Of a stretch of DNA of 64,000 nucleotides, positions 1 to 11,600 are shown one piece after another. Below the pieces are notes generated by a model. It searched no databases. It was given only the letters and a program-made list of their open reading frames with translations, and was not told the origin of the DNA. Position 1 is the first letter of the stretch. Each line of letters starts with the position of its first letter. Made by a program: the position numbers and the translations under genes. This DNA comes from Deuterostichococcus epilithicus (lineage: Eukaryota; Chlorophyta; Trebouxiophyceae; Prasiolales; Stichococcaceae): contig JAVTLE010000010.1 of assembly GCA_033439295.1 (NCBI GenBank), positions 1,550,001-1,614,000 on the forward strand, given 5' to 3'.

Positions 1-3000
1 CTTGGAGTCGGTGAACTTTGATAACAAAACCCGGTTGTGCCTGCACATGCGCATCTGGGGGCTGCTTCCCGGCGCCACACACACTGCAGAGGGTTTGCGC
101 AGCCTTGGCGTCAGCAAGAAGGATGCTAAAATGCGAGGCGGTCTTGGGCAGATGCTCGGAAGAGCACCTGAGCCAGCTCGTTGTCGTGGTGCGGAAAGCG
201 CAGGTCCGCGCCCCCGGTGTGGATGTCGATCTTGCCGCCGATCAGCGCGCTCGCCATCGCTGAGCACTCTATGTGCCAGCCTGCGCATCAGCAACCCACG
301 CCGTCAGGCCGGCATGCAGCGCTCACCCGCAGCCGATCTGAGCACAATCCCTCGAGCACTAAGCCGGCACACTGCACCAGACGGCCCAGCAGTGCATCTG
401 CAGCCATCCCGAAATCACCAGTAATGCCAAGCATGCACCCATGTCCCTTGTTATTGTTGTGATTACGGACTGTAAAAATCCACACCTGGGCGGCCGCGGC
501 CCCAGGGCGACTCCCAAGACGGCTCCCCCAGCTTGGAGGCCTTCCACAGCGCAAAGTCGCGCTCGTTGCGCTTGTCGCTGGTCGCAAAGTCGGCCTCGCC
601 GTCTGCCGCCAGCTCGTCTGCCGCCATCGCCGTGGTGGGGCTGAGCTTGCGGTACTGGTGACCCGACGCCCTGCGGCGCGCAGGATTTGGTAAAATACAG
701 ACAATGGTGTGGGCTGCCCAGGGCTGCCCTGCGGCGTGTTGCAGGTGGGTGTCCGAGCACTTGCGGCCGGGCATGCAGACATGGTCGAATGCGGAGGGAG
801 AAGGCTGCGGACCTTGTGCCGCTGGGACAGCATCTGCCACAGCAGGGCATTGCAACTCCAGGCACACGCATGCAGGGCGCTGTGTGGGTGTGGTGTGCTG
901 CGACTGCAAGAGCAGCTGTGCCATGAAAGCATGCCTGTGCATTCTTTGGACCGTGTGGACTCAGCCAATGTGAGAGCTTGCATTGCGATCGGTGAAGGAA
1001 GAGCGCACTCGAAGGCGCGGGTGTCAAAGTAGACGCTGCCGTTGCGCTCGTACGCTAGACCCTTGTCTACGATTGTGCGGATGTAGTCCATGATCTCGGG
1101 CATGTACTCACTCACTCGCGGCATCGCCGTCGGTCGCCGCACGCCTGCAGGGTTGCACCCCTGTCACTCCAAGCTAACGCGCTCGTTTCAGACTGCCTGT
1201 GTCCTGCCGAGCCTCAGGAGCCTCAGGAAGGGCAGGTTGTGCCCGTCGCCAAGGCCTTGCAACAGCTAGCCACCCATACGCCAGGATGTCTGTGATATAC
1301 TCTGGCAGTCCAACTCCCATCTTCCAGGTATCGCGCCACGGCGAGCCCGCCCAAAAGGGCCAGGGTGACCCCCAAACGCCGCAGAACACTGCCAATGAAC
1401 CCGCCGCAGCACACCCAAGTCGTCCACGTCGCGCAGGATGTCAACCCTGTAGCGCTGAAAACCCACATCACTCGACTTTCTGGGGAAATCACAACAGAGG
1501 TACCATCACGCACCCAGGTCATCCATGTCGCGCAGGAACTCGGCCTCATACCGCCGCGCGTGCGCCTTGAACACCGAATGGTCCGTGATGTCCGCGTCGC
1601 CGGCGGCGGCGTCGGAATCGAGCGCCTCCGCGAGCGCATTGCCATGCGTGGCGAAGAGTGCATCCAGCGCCGCTTGACCTGCTGCGCCTGCGCACCAGAC
1701 CACACTGTCGTTGGGACGGCCGCCCACCGAATTATGCTGGTTCCCTGGGAGCAGATACGCGCAGCGTGTGGCTCTCTCCTGCGCTGCCTCGGCAAGGTGC
1801 GGGGGGTGCTGGTTTGTTGGAGCACGGTGCGCAATGCGCCGGTGGAAGGCTTGCAGGCGTGATGGCGATGCACCATGCCCGCACCGCCTGCGCCGCCCCC
1901 GCGCGTCTGCTTGACAGGTGCGCAACAGTAGCCAGGCTGACACGGGTATTTCTGCTGCTGGGGGTGGCGCCGCCACAAACTGCCGGTCAACAGAAGGTGC
2001 TTAGTGCCCACAGCCCACCTGTTTCCCGGTCCCGCGCCAGCTGCTGCTGCTGCTCCTGTGTCCGCTGCACGAGCGTGTGCACCAGCGATAGCCGACTCCG
2101 CAGGTCCTCTGCCGCTTTTGCCAGCGTGCCCTGCGCAAAAGCCGGCGTCAGATGTGAGGCTGGGTGCTGCTTACTTGCAATGTCACTTCTCCTATCCTGC
2201 TGAACCATGTGGCCATCTAGCTTGAAGGTCGAGGCCTGCGCTTGTACTGGAGGGTGCCACCGCCACTTACAACCTGCAGCACATCACAGCAACCCTCCAC
2301 CAGCCTTCAACCCCTGCTTCCTGGTTTGTGATCATCACTCCACTGACCGCACAAACACCACACTCACCGAGTCTGCGCGCTCCGCCGCCGCCGCCTCTGC
2401 TGCCTGCACCTCGCCTTCGAGGCCCTGCACCGCCTCCCGCTGCCGCTGCAGGCCGGACTGCAGCGCGCTGGCGACGCGGTCCCGCACCTGCGGCAGACCA
2501 TCCGCACGTGAGGCCCTGCTGCGCAGGGGGCTTGGAGCGGGCGTCCAATGTGTCGACACCACATGCGGTGCGAGGCTTCAGCTTGGGATCCATAATGCAA
2601 CTCAGCTGCGAAATGCAACAGCACAGGTGCAAGGCGCTGTGATTCTTGTACACGCCCTGGAGGTCAGCATTCCCCGACATCAAAAGTCAGCATGTGACAG
2701 CACGCACCTCCTCGGGCGACGGCCGGCTGTCCCGATACCGCTGCAGGTGGAAGGCGCGCCGCGCTTTCAGGATGATCTTGTCATCGACGTCCGTGACGTT
2801 CATCACCAGCAGGATGTTGAAACCGAAGTAGTCCTCCAGCACCCGGCGGATGATGTCAGACGTCAGGTAGTTTCGCGCGTGCCCCATGTGCGACACCTGG
2901 GCGCGTTAGCACTGCCGCCTCAGACGCACTGTATTCTGGTTTGCCGGGTGGGCACGGCACCGCTGCGTGAGCGCCCATGTGCTCGACACCTGGCGGCCAG

Positions 3001-3336
3001 AGGGCCACCATGCACGCTGTGTCTCCGTGCGTGCTTTCGAGCAAATGTCTGCAGCCAGGTCTGTCATATCATGCCGTGAAGGTTGCGCTGAAACTTGTGA
3101 GCATGCATCTGCATGGCGCAATGCTGGCCGCCTGCGTGCCGGTCACCCACTGCCAAGCGAGCTTCTCTCACCTCGTACACAGTAGGACCGCAGGTGTACC
3201 AGCTGATCTGACGGCTGTGGGGGCCTGCAGCGGGTACGAAAGGTACCGCATGGTTGTGGTAGCTGCTGTAGAGCTGGAGCTGGGGCCCTGACTGCGATGC
3301 ACCGGGCGGTTGTTTCCACGCCCAGCGGTCAACCAT
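1..3336 (-). CDS. CARS: Cysteinyl-tRNA synthetase, cytosolic type (3' end outside window)
   Basis: Class I synthetase that charges tRNA-Cys. The exons read leftwards. The first, 3336 to 3172 (55 codons exactly), starts [12 protein letters not shown] and ends in the zinc-site motif [10 protein letters not shown]. The next (about 2897-2709) carries the HIGH-type motif [10 protein letters not shown] and [10 protein letters not shown]. Connective-peptide exons lie near 2510-2365, 2150-2022 and 1690-1525; the last ends in FLRDMDDLG. The exon at about 1142-1010 reads [13 protein letters not shown] and GSVYFDT. About 660-480 gives [11 protein letters not shown] and SPWGRGRPG, and about 270-175 gives [20 protein letters not shown], which binds the second part of the active site. 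The KMSKS loop and C-terminus were not located and probably lie beyond base 1 or in an exon I could not read. The opening resembles eukaryotic cytosolic CysRS, with no clear organelle leader. Exon edges without stated codon counts are approximate. Confidence 0.92.
1290..1475 (-). repeat. Diverged copy of CysRS exon sequence inside an intron
   Basis: Between the exon ending FLRDMDDLG (about 1525) and the exon starting GVRRPTAM (about 1142), the minus strand reads [15 protein letters not shown] near 1470-1420, a clear relative of [14 protein letters not shown]. Farther on it reads [12 protein letters not shown] near 1310-1275, resembling [11 protein letters not shown] of the next exon. On the DNA, the stretches at 1416-1458 and 1518-1560 match at roughly three quarters of positions. 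The copy spans the boundary that is now spliced, so it may be a partial tandem duplicate, either decayed or used as alternative exons. Confidence 0.6.
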
Positions 3337-4110
3337 CGGGGCTGCCGGAGATGTAACCAATTTGCTTCGATTTCCTATACAAGTGGTCTGCTTTGGTGCT
3401 GACTCCAAGCCGTAGCAGAGTTGGCCAAGTACGGGCGACTCGGACCGTCAGCACGGAGTAGCTGCTCGCGCTGCGCGCTGAGACTTTGACGTGAAGTTGT
3501 CCTGCACATCACGCAAAGCTTGCAAGTGTCACGCAATGCCAATTCTGGGCTGGACCATGATCTGCATGCAGTCGCCGGTTTCTGCCATCTGCCACAGGGC
3601 GGCTGAATTTTGGCTCTTCGATTTGTCGCCGCTGGAGTTGCCGCAGCTAAATTTTTACTGCATAGTGTCCGCAACGACAGAGAGTGTCTCCAACGCGCAA
3701 GCGGGTAAGATGAACATTTTACCGCATACTGTCCCTGCAACTAAGGAACGAAAACCAAAGTGCAAGCGGGTGGAATGCACTCAGGCGGGGTCGGTCAAGC
3801 GTGTGCACAGTCACGAAAGAGCACCTGACTTGAGGGGTTGGGCTGACCGGAGAGGCGACAAATTCGCGAAGGGCGGCGGCTGCAGGAGGGCACTGTCAGC
3901 AGGCGGGGCACACAGCGAGCTGACTTCAGCAGGGCAGTATGCTATGCACCTAACGGCCCCCTTGAACATTTTACCGCAGTAGAGCTGCAAACCCAGTTAT
4001 TCCAAACTGTACAAACAGCTCATGCCATGCAAATGTTCAGTTTTTGTTTCAGCAAGTGGCTGCTACGTTGTTTTTGTCGATACCTATGCGTCACCTGCCT
4101 ACTACGGCGC
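3337..4110. other. Intergenic region between CysRS start and kinase stop
   Basis: Both flanking genes are on the minus strand. Only short frames without recognisable family features are open here, so I assign no gene. The stretch should hold the CysRS promoter and the 3' untranslated region of the kinase. I see no repeat or RNA gene. Confidence 0.5.
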
Positions 4111-7100
4111 TCTCAGACTTGCAACACAGTCGCCTCTCTATCTGCTGTCTTGCACACGCGCAACGAGGGAAAAAAGCCTAGTCCCTGTCGACCTTTGAAG
4201 TGCAGCGTCATGACGTGGTCTGCATCGCCGACGCAATGTATTTTTGCTTCTGGAAGTAATGGTGCATGCGTGTGCGGATACCGCCCTTCGCGCTCTCTGC
4301 GGGGCCCTCCTCCTCCTCCTCGCCTTGCGGCAAGAAGTCGCTTGAGTGCACCCTCGGGCCCTGCGCCCGATCCAAGAAAGTAACTGGCCAGCTGATAGGT
4401 CAGCGGCACAGGCCCTAGGAACGCTTGGGCAGGTGTCAGAATGAGGCTTTGAGAGGAGATGCATCAGCAGGGTGCTGGTGTTGCGACTCACCTTGCCAGG
4501 CACATGCACTGCTGCGGGCACCGCCTGTACCGGGCTGCTGAAAGACACATCGGACGCCTCCGCCAGCAGCACCGTCGCATTTGCTGTTGAAGCCGGCGCC
4601 TCGGCTGCCTGCACCTCAGTCCAGCGCGCATACCGTTAGTGTTACTGCTGGAGAGTCAGACTTCTCGTGCTGATCAAGAGGTTCGAAAGGCGGCTAGCAT
4701 TTCTCGCAGAAGGCTGCAGCAGCTGCGCCGTGCCAGGTCGACCTTTCAATCGGCGCAGGCAGCATTGCCAGAAAATCCAAAAAAATACATGCGTCTGAGA
4801 ACACCAGCACACCACGTGGTGCAGATCGGCTGATGTCTGAAGGCTGAGGAGGACTCACCAGGTAGTGGAGGGACGCCTCGTCAAACGCGTCCATGCGCTT
4901 GAGCTTCTGTGTCAGCGTCGCCTGCAGCGCCGTGCTGCTCATCGACTGGCTACGCCGCACTGCTCCCGACTCCAGTTTCTGCATCTGCCGACAGCATAAT
5001 GGCAATCCTCAATGGTGAACGTCGGGTCGTTACCCTTGGCCAGCGTCTAAATAGGCACAAATGACAACCCACTCGAGCAATTTCAACTGCTGCGACCTCC
5101 GCTGTCAGTATGCATCTCAAGCAGGCGGAAGGCATGCTGTGCGCGTCATCACCAGCTTCGTCTAGACGTGCACGCTCTCACCGCTGTGCGCTTGGCCTCG
5201 CTGCTGTGGATCGCCGCCGTCGCCGCCGGCTTGTTTTCGGCAGGCAGCACGACTGGAACTGGGCGCCGCTTAAGATCCTCTACAGCCGGCGCGTGGCCGC
5301 TCTCCCGTGCATGCTTGCGCTGGTGAAACATCAGCCCTGCGGCAGACCATGGGTCAGCCAACCGGCTAGCAGCATGCATGTGCAGTTTCAAGGAATGGTG
5401 GAGTGGTGGTTAATTCCTCGCCACTGCGCTGCAAGTGCGTGCAAGTTCAAGAGGATGCAGTAAGCACAAGAGCCTGAGCCAAGCCGGAGCAGAAGAATCT
5501 TATGGAGGACAAGGCTCCCAAATTTACAAGACGCCTCGCAGCGGCAGATGTGCTCGAGCACAGTCGGCAACAACGCGGTGCAACAGGCAACCGTCCAGCG
5601 CTTGCTGCACATGGCTGCGTAGCAGATTCGCCGGCTCCCACGCTCTCACCAGATCTCCAGCGACATTGAGCCACAGGCAGGGGGCGGCAGACTCACAGGG
5701 GTGCTCCAGCAGCTGCCGCGCCGTCGGCCGCGCGTGCGGCCGCTTCTCCAGCGCCTGGCGCACGAAGTCCGCCCACTGCGGCGAGTGGCGCGTCGGGAAG
5801 GGGATCTTGTTGCACGTCAGGATCATGTTGACGGTGCGCGCCTCGTCGTCCACCTCGAAGGGCGGCTTGCCCACCAGCAGCTCGAAGGCCAGGACGCCCG
5901 CCGCCCACACATCGATCTACGGGGCGTCACAGAGCCGCGCCACCCATCTGATGGCTTGTTGATGACAAAGCATGACCGCTGCTGCCTGGCTCGATCAGGT
6001 AGGTGCTGCCGGGAAACTGGACCGGCCGGCCACAGGACAGTAAGTCCATGAAGGCTGGCATATACTACTCGACACCGTGCCCAGGTTGTGTTCAGTGCTC
6101 ACATGCACCAGCGTGCTGACACGCAGAGATGCCTCTCTCGCGGCGACATTCGTGCTCTGCAGAGTTGCCCTGTGCAGTGTGCGCACCTTTTCGTTGTAGG
6201 GGCGGATGCCGCGCTCTCGAAGCTGCTCCACCGAAATGGCGGGCGCCTCCTGCAGCTCTGCGCTGGGGTTCGCCAGCACCTCCGGCGCCATGTAGTCCAG
6301 CGTGCCTGCGCAGTGTGGCTGACACGGTGCATGCCGGATCCCTCCCGCGCAAGGTCGGACACACTTCGCTGGGTTGCGGCAATCCCTCAGCTTTCGCGTC
6401 CTGCGGTGCCGTCGTGATGTAGCGTAGTTGAACGTGCTGCGGCATCAAAACCAGGTGACAAACGCCACCGCTGGCTGGACCCCACACCTGAGCGCGTGAA
6501 GGGCAGCTCCTCGGAGGCGGCAATGGCGAGGCCGAAGTCGCCCAGCTTGAGCTGCCGCGTGCGCGTCAGGAAGAGATTCTCAGGCTTGATGTCGCGATGC
6601 AGGATGTGCTGCTCGTGCAGCCGCACCAGCACCCGCAGCAGTGGCGCGATCACCTGCGGCAGGAAGCTCTATCTGGCCGCTGATGCACGACGAGAATATC
6701 TACGCCGCCGACAGGCAGGATGTGATGGTTAGAGTTCGCCAGCAGTTTGCAGAGGTTGCCGCCTGCATGGTGCGCGCCTGATGTGCAGCCCTCCAATATC
6801 ACTCACCTACATCTATCAGCAAAATGCAGCTATGTAGATTGCGTCAATCAATGGGAAACAACGGAGGAAAACGCACCTGAATGCAGACCCAGTGCTCGTC
6901 CAAGACACCACCGTGCACCAGCATGGTCTTAAACAGGTCGCCCGCGGTGCAGTGCTCCATCACCAGGCTCACGTGCTGCTCGTCTTCGAAGGTACCGTAC
7001 AGCTGTACCACGCCTGCAGCCGGTGCAGGTGCGCCAATTGCTGGCATGCTAACGCGGAGCATGGCGGCCTTTTTGGCATGGTGTGATGATTTCATGCGCT

Positions 7101-8164
7101 TGACGACGACGGTGTTGGCATGCCGATGAAGGAACACTGATAGCGCCCGAACACCAAGCAGCCGTAGCGACGGACCAGGGCAAGCGGCATTCGCACGCCG
7201 CCGTTATGGAACACTGGCCGCTGCACTGATCGCCGGCAAACTTCAAATGCAACTTATTTATAGCGCCCCACCTTCGCTGCCTGCCAGCTGCTGCATGAGG
7301 CGGATCTCCCGCTCGAGTCGCTGCATGTGCTTTGGCTTCATCTTTGCGCATTCATAGATCTTTATGATCATCGTCTCCTGTGTCTTCAGACACTGCGCCT
7401 TGTAGACGGTGGAGATGCTGCATCAGAAAGACTGAACTTCAAGGATTTATCTGCTGCGCCAGTGCGCGCCGGCACATGTGCTGGGAGGGCCATGCAGTAC
7501 TGGAGGACTTTAGGCCGCGTCCAATGCCATGATTGGCGCACGGCTGCTTATCTGAGCACCGACCTGCCGCGGTAGAGCTCAACCCTAGAGGAGAACTGAG
7601 CCAGGCTGGTGAACTCGATCTGCGGCCTCCGGTGCGGCCGGGTGCCATGCTGCGGCTGCGCCGGGTCTGTTGCGGCGCGCGGCGGCGCCGGGGCGCCCAC
7701 GCCCGTGCAAAAGCTGTCCGCCCGCTCGATTCCCAGAGTAGACTGCAGCGCCGGAGGCGTCCCGGTTCTGCTGCAGGCACGGCATGGCACAGCGCTGGGC
7801 GATGGCTTTATACCGGGCACGGCGCCATTTCCATGACCTTGGCACGTGCTGGCATGACATCAGCAACTCGACCGCGTTGACCATGAACAATCCAGCTTTT
7901 AGGCTGTAACAATGCATAGAACATGTGAAATCAGAGCTCTCGAGATCATTGCCGTGCGATCTGAAGACATAGTCGGATGGTCCGAGGGCACCAACCAGCT
8001 CACCCAGGCAAGCCTGCAAGGTCGAGGCTGGATTTATGAATGGAGCTGGGATATTGAGCGCTCTGGACACGCGCTGCTGCGATAAGGAAGCTGCTGCTCG
8101 ATGCCGACGACCCCTCGACGCCGAAACCTCGCTTGCTGTCCTTGAATCTTGAAAAAATCCCCAT
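4111..8164 (-). CDS. Serine/threonine protein kinase, green-algal type (aurora-like family possible)
   Basis: About eleven exons. The likely start at 8164 reads [12 protein letters not shown], with a glycine at position 2 that could be myristoylated. The N-lobe begins near 7600 ([19 protein letters not shown]) and joins [11 protein letters not shown] and [12 protein letters not shown], the lysine of IIKIY being the VAIK lysine. Later exons give [14 protein letters not shown] (about 7010), [14 protein letters not shown] and LGDFGLAI (about 6625-6530), YMAPEVL (about 6295), [20 protein letters not shown] (about 5920) and a subdomain XI arginine in ARPTARQLL. The glycine loop is degenerate (YRGRS instead of GxGxxG), and about 25 residues are inserted after APE. 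Downstream exons (about 5330-5185, 4990-4860, 4620-4490, 4400-4111) encode a low-complexity tail with no recognised domain. Catalytic residues look intact. The family label is from memory of algal kinases with a YRGxxTTVY loop; a NEK- or ULK-like assignment cannot be excluded. Confidence 0.85.
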
Positions 8165-8642
8165 CGCGCCAATGAAAGCAGCGCGCTGTTCTACGAATCA
8201 GAGTTCTCGATCAAAGCTCCCTGTTGACGATTCAGGATTGCAGCCGACTCCGTGCCACGAGTTGCGCGAGCGGCAACAACGCTCGCAGGCTCCGTCAAAA
8301 CCCTGCTGTACAAACAACATGTGCAGCCTGGGGAGTCATGCACCACTGCATTTTCCAGTCTCATTGTTGAATTCTAGTATAGCCTGGAACGAAATCAAGC
8401 AGTGACCAGTGTGCGGACACCTACAGCGTCTATGTGTCTGCAAAATCATTGCCGGATGGCAAGCGCGCGCGCCGTTCAGCACAACGAAGCACATGATTGT
8501 GCGCCCTGCTTTGAAGCATTCGCAGTCTGCAGCAGACGTCTAGCTTTGATGTCTCTTGTTTATGCATATGCACTGCATCACGTCCGCTTTTCGGACGATC
8601 TGGATCAGTCTTCAGCTCGAACCAGTGTTACAGGCAGGCTTA
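8165..8642. other. Intergenic: kinase promoter and MOR1 3' flank
   Basis: About 480 bases between the kinase start codon and the MOR1 stop codon, both on the minus strand. The minus strand reads TGTAA at 8632-8628, about a dozen bases past the MOR1 stop. TGTAA is the usual green-algal polyadenylation signal, although it sits very close to the stop. Nothing else is recognisable. Confidence 0.45.
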
Positions 8643-11600
8643 TCATGGTGTGTAGGGCTGGAAGCGCAGCGGCGCGCCATCCCTGGTGGTCAGCGCAGCA
8701 GGCTGCTGCGCGGGCTGCAGGGGTAGCCGGTTCAGCCGCTGCCTGCAGAAGAACCACCTCTTTGTCAAGTCGCCGGTTGCATACTGTACACTCGTACAGA
8801 TTCTGTCACGGGCGCTGGGTGTCATCACTCCAACGAAAACGACGCCCGGCGTCACCCGGTGCGACATGCACCAAGGCCTGCAGCCTGCCGTTGCGCCACA
8901 CCAACACACTCACTTCAGGACATCGACGCTGTTGAGCTTCGCGGACGCCGCCGCCGGCTCGGCGTGGGCGTCCACCCGAAGGTCTGCTGCGTAGGGCATT
9001 GCTGCGCCCTTGTTGGCGCCCGGCTGCCGCACGTCCGGCGTCCTGTAGGCCGCCCGGCCCTCTGCAGTTGGCGGACCAATGCAGACGTCAATCAGAGCCC
9101 ACACGTGTGGTGGCCTTGCGCATCACTACTTCCTAGTGGCATTCACGACATCCTGTGTGGCAGGTGCTGCGGGAATGGCTCGTGCGGCAGCAGACTGTTC
9201 CGCGTACAGCAGCATCACCAGCGGCAGGTTCAGCGACCCACCGGCGTAGCCGTCGCGGTCGCCCTGGCGGCGCGCCGCCACCTGCCTCAGCTCCTGCACA
9301 GGCAACGTGCAGACCAAGTCCTCGCGTGGCCGCCACCCGTGCAGCTCCGATTGCAGCGTGCTGAGGACCCCCTCAGCTCCGAGGCGAGACTGGGTGCTGG
9401 TACGTGTGTGCGGAGCTGGACGACCCCTTCTGATGCGGACTGGCGATGCAGCGGTCCTCGACCACCACGGTAGCACTGGTCACAGTGGGGCGGCCCAAGC
9501 CCTGACCCGGGACCCCGGAAGCACCTCGTAGAAGTAGGTGCGTAGGCGGTCATTGGCGCCAGCCAGAAAGGGGTCTACGTCCACGCCCGGGTGCTGCTGC
9601 AGGAAGTCGTGAAGCGCCTCCATGCCCTGCGCATGAGGCGAGGCAGTAGGGTGTACGTCCACCCCGCTGGCACACCCCGACACAAGGCTGTGCTAGAGGC
9701 TGTGCGCCAGAGGCTGCGTCGACGTCCGCGCGCCCACACGTGACTCGAGGGCAGCGGGCAGCGTCGCCAGAATGCACGCAGTGGCCGGGTGACATGTGAA
9801 GCAGAGGATGTCGCAGGCAGGGATGTCACCTCGACCCCTGCGGGCCGCTGGCCCAGCTGATCGAGTGCTGCAACCAGCCGCTGCTTCAGCTCCTGCACAA
9901 TGGGGAGTGGACTCAACAATGCGACGAAGACAAATTTCTTGTCGCTGGCAAGCGATCTGAGCCACGTGTCAGATCATCCACAGCACCAGGTCAGCAACAA
10001 AGCTTTGGGGGGCTTGCCCGACAGCACGGAACGCGTCAGCTGACTTTGATGCCCAAAATACTATGGATCACTGGAGGCACCTGCTCGATGGGGGACAGAG
10101 CACTGCCGGGGGTGGACCGCTGCGGTGCCGCGCCAGCGGGTGTTGCGAGGCCGCCGCCGCCTCCTCGCTGCTGCTGTTGCGGCGGGGCTGGCGACTCTGT
10201 AGAGCCCGCTGACAGCGTCGGCCCGGAGCTCGCTGCAGGGAACGGTGTCGCAGCCCCTGTCAATGCGCCAGCTCCAGGATGCTTCGAACGCAAGATGTGT
10301 TTACCAAACTCACAGCGGCCGTACAGGCTGGTTTGGGTGCTGCAAGGCAGCAGGACAGCCGCACCCGAGATGCTTTGCACGCGGCGCGCGATGCGCGGCG
10401 GCAGCGGCCCTGAGATCAGGTTGGCCTGCAGGCAGCAGACCAGGCGTCAGACATTAAGGCTCAGCTGATGCTTCGCATGCTCTGACGCGGCCTCGGTCCC
10501 ACACATTCGTTGCGCGGATCGGCAGCAGCCCACACGGGGCAGCAGCCCACAAAGAGCGGCGAGGCAGCAGTCGACGCCTCGGCTGCAGCACCAGCTGCAA
10601 CAATCGCCGTCAGCTGCGAAGCACCGAGCCAACACTGCGGGAGTCAGCCGCCCACCTGGTGCAGCGTGAGCAGGTTGAGGTCGATGTAGGCGCGGATGAT
10701 GGGCAGCGGCTCCTCCTCCGATATCGCCTGCATGTCCTCCAGGATGGTCATGCCCTGTGGTGGAAACAGCCAGCGGAAGTGTCAGAGGACGGCTGTGCTG
10801 TGAACTCCTGTGCTGGCTCTGTCCCTCGGATGGTGACACACTGTTGCAGCACCTGCCCCTGTCTGTGCACTCTGGGCTTGGTAAATGCCTGCTGCACCGC
10901 GGCAGAACAAGCGCTGCCCGCTGCAGCACTGCCAGGCGCTCTCTGGGCCATCCAGTCCAACAAGACTGTCCGCAGCCTGCATTGCAGCGCTGCGGGCACA
11001 CCCACACCTTCTTCTTGCACAGCTCGTGCAGCAGCGTCTTGACCATGCGCAGGGGCTTGTCGTCGCGGCTGCTGCGCACGCGGATCTCGTGCAGGCCCAG
11101 CTGCCGGAAGAACTCGTCCACAGCCAGCAGCACTGTCGAGCACTCGATCTCCTGCGCATTGGCGACCAAAAAGTCGCAATGGGTAAGCGCCCAGTGTCTA
11201 AGACCATTACAGCTTGAGTTCAATGATCCAGGGGAGCTCCCATGGCAGGAGCGCAACGACGTCCTGCTGAGTGCTTGCCATCCACAAGTAGATGCTGCCG
11301 CCTTTGTGCATTGGGAGCGCTTGTGGCTGAGCCTCGACGGAAGAATGATCACAGTCGAGGACTGAAACAGCATGAAGACTGAGAGGGGAAAAGGGAGAAC
11401 AATGGTGGCATGGCAGTGCACCTGCAGGTCGTCGGACAGCGCCTTGCTGATCTTGATGAGGCACTTGACGGCGAGGTCGAAGAACTTGCCAGCAGACTCA
11501 GCGCGGTGCCGCAGTTCGGCCGGCGGCTCCCGCGTCAGCAGCAGCAGCGCCGTGAAGGCGTACGTGCGGTTGGAGTTCTCCAGTGTCTTCAGCATCAGCA

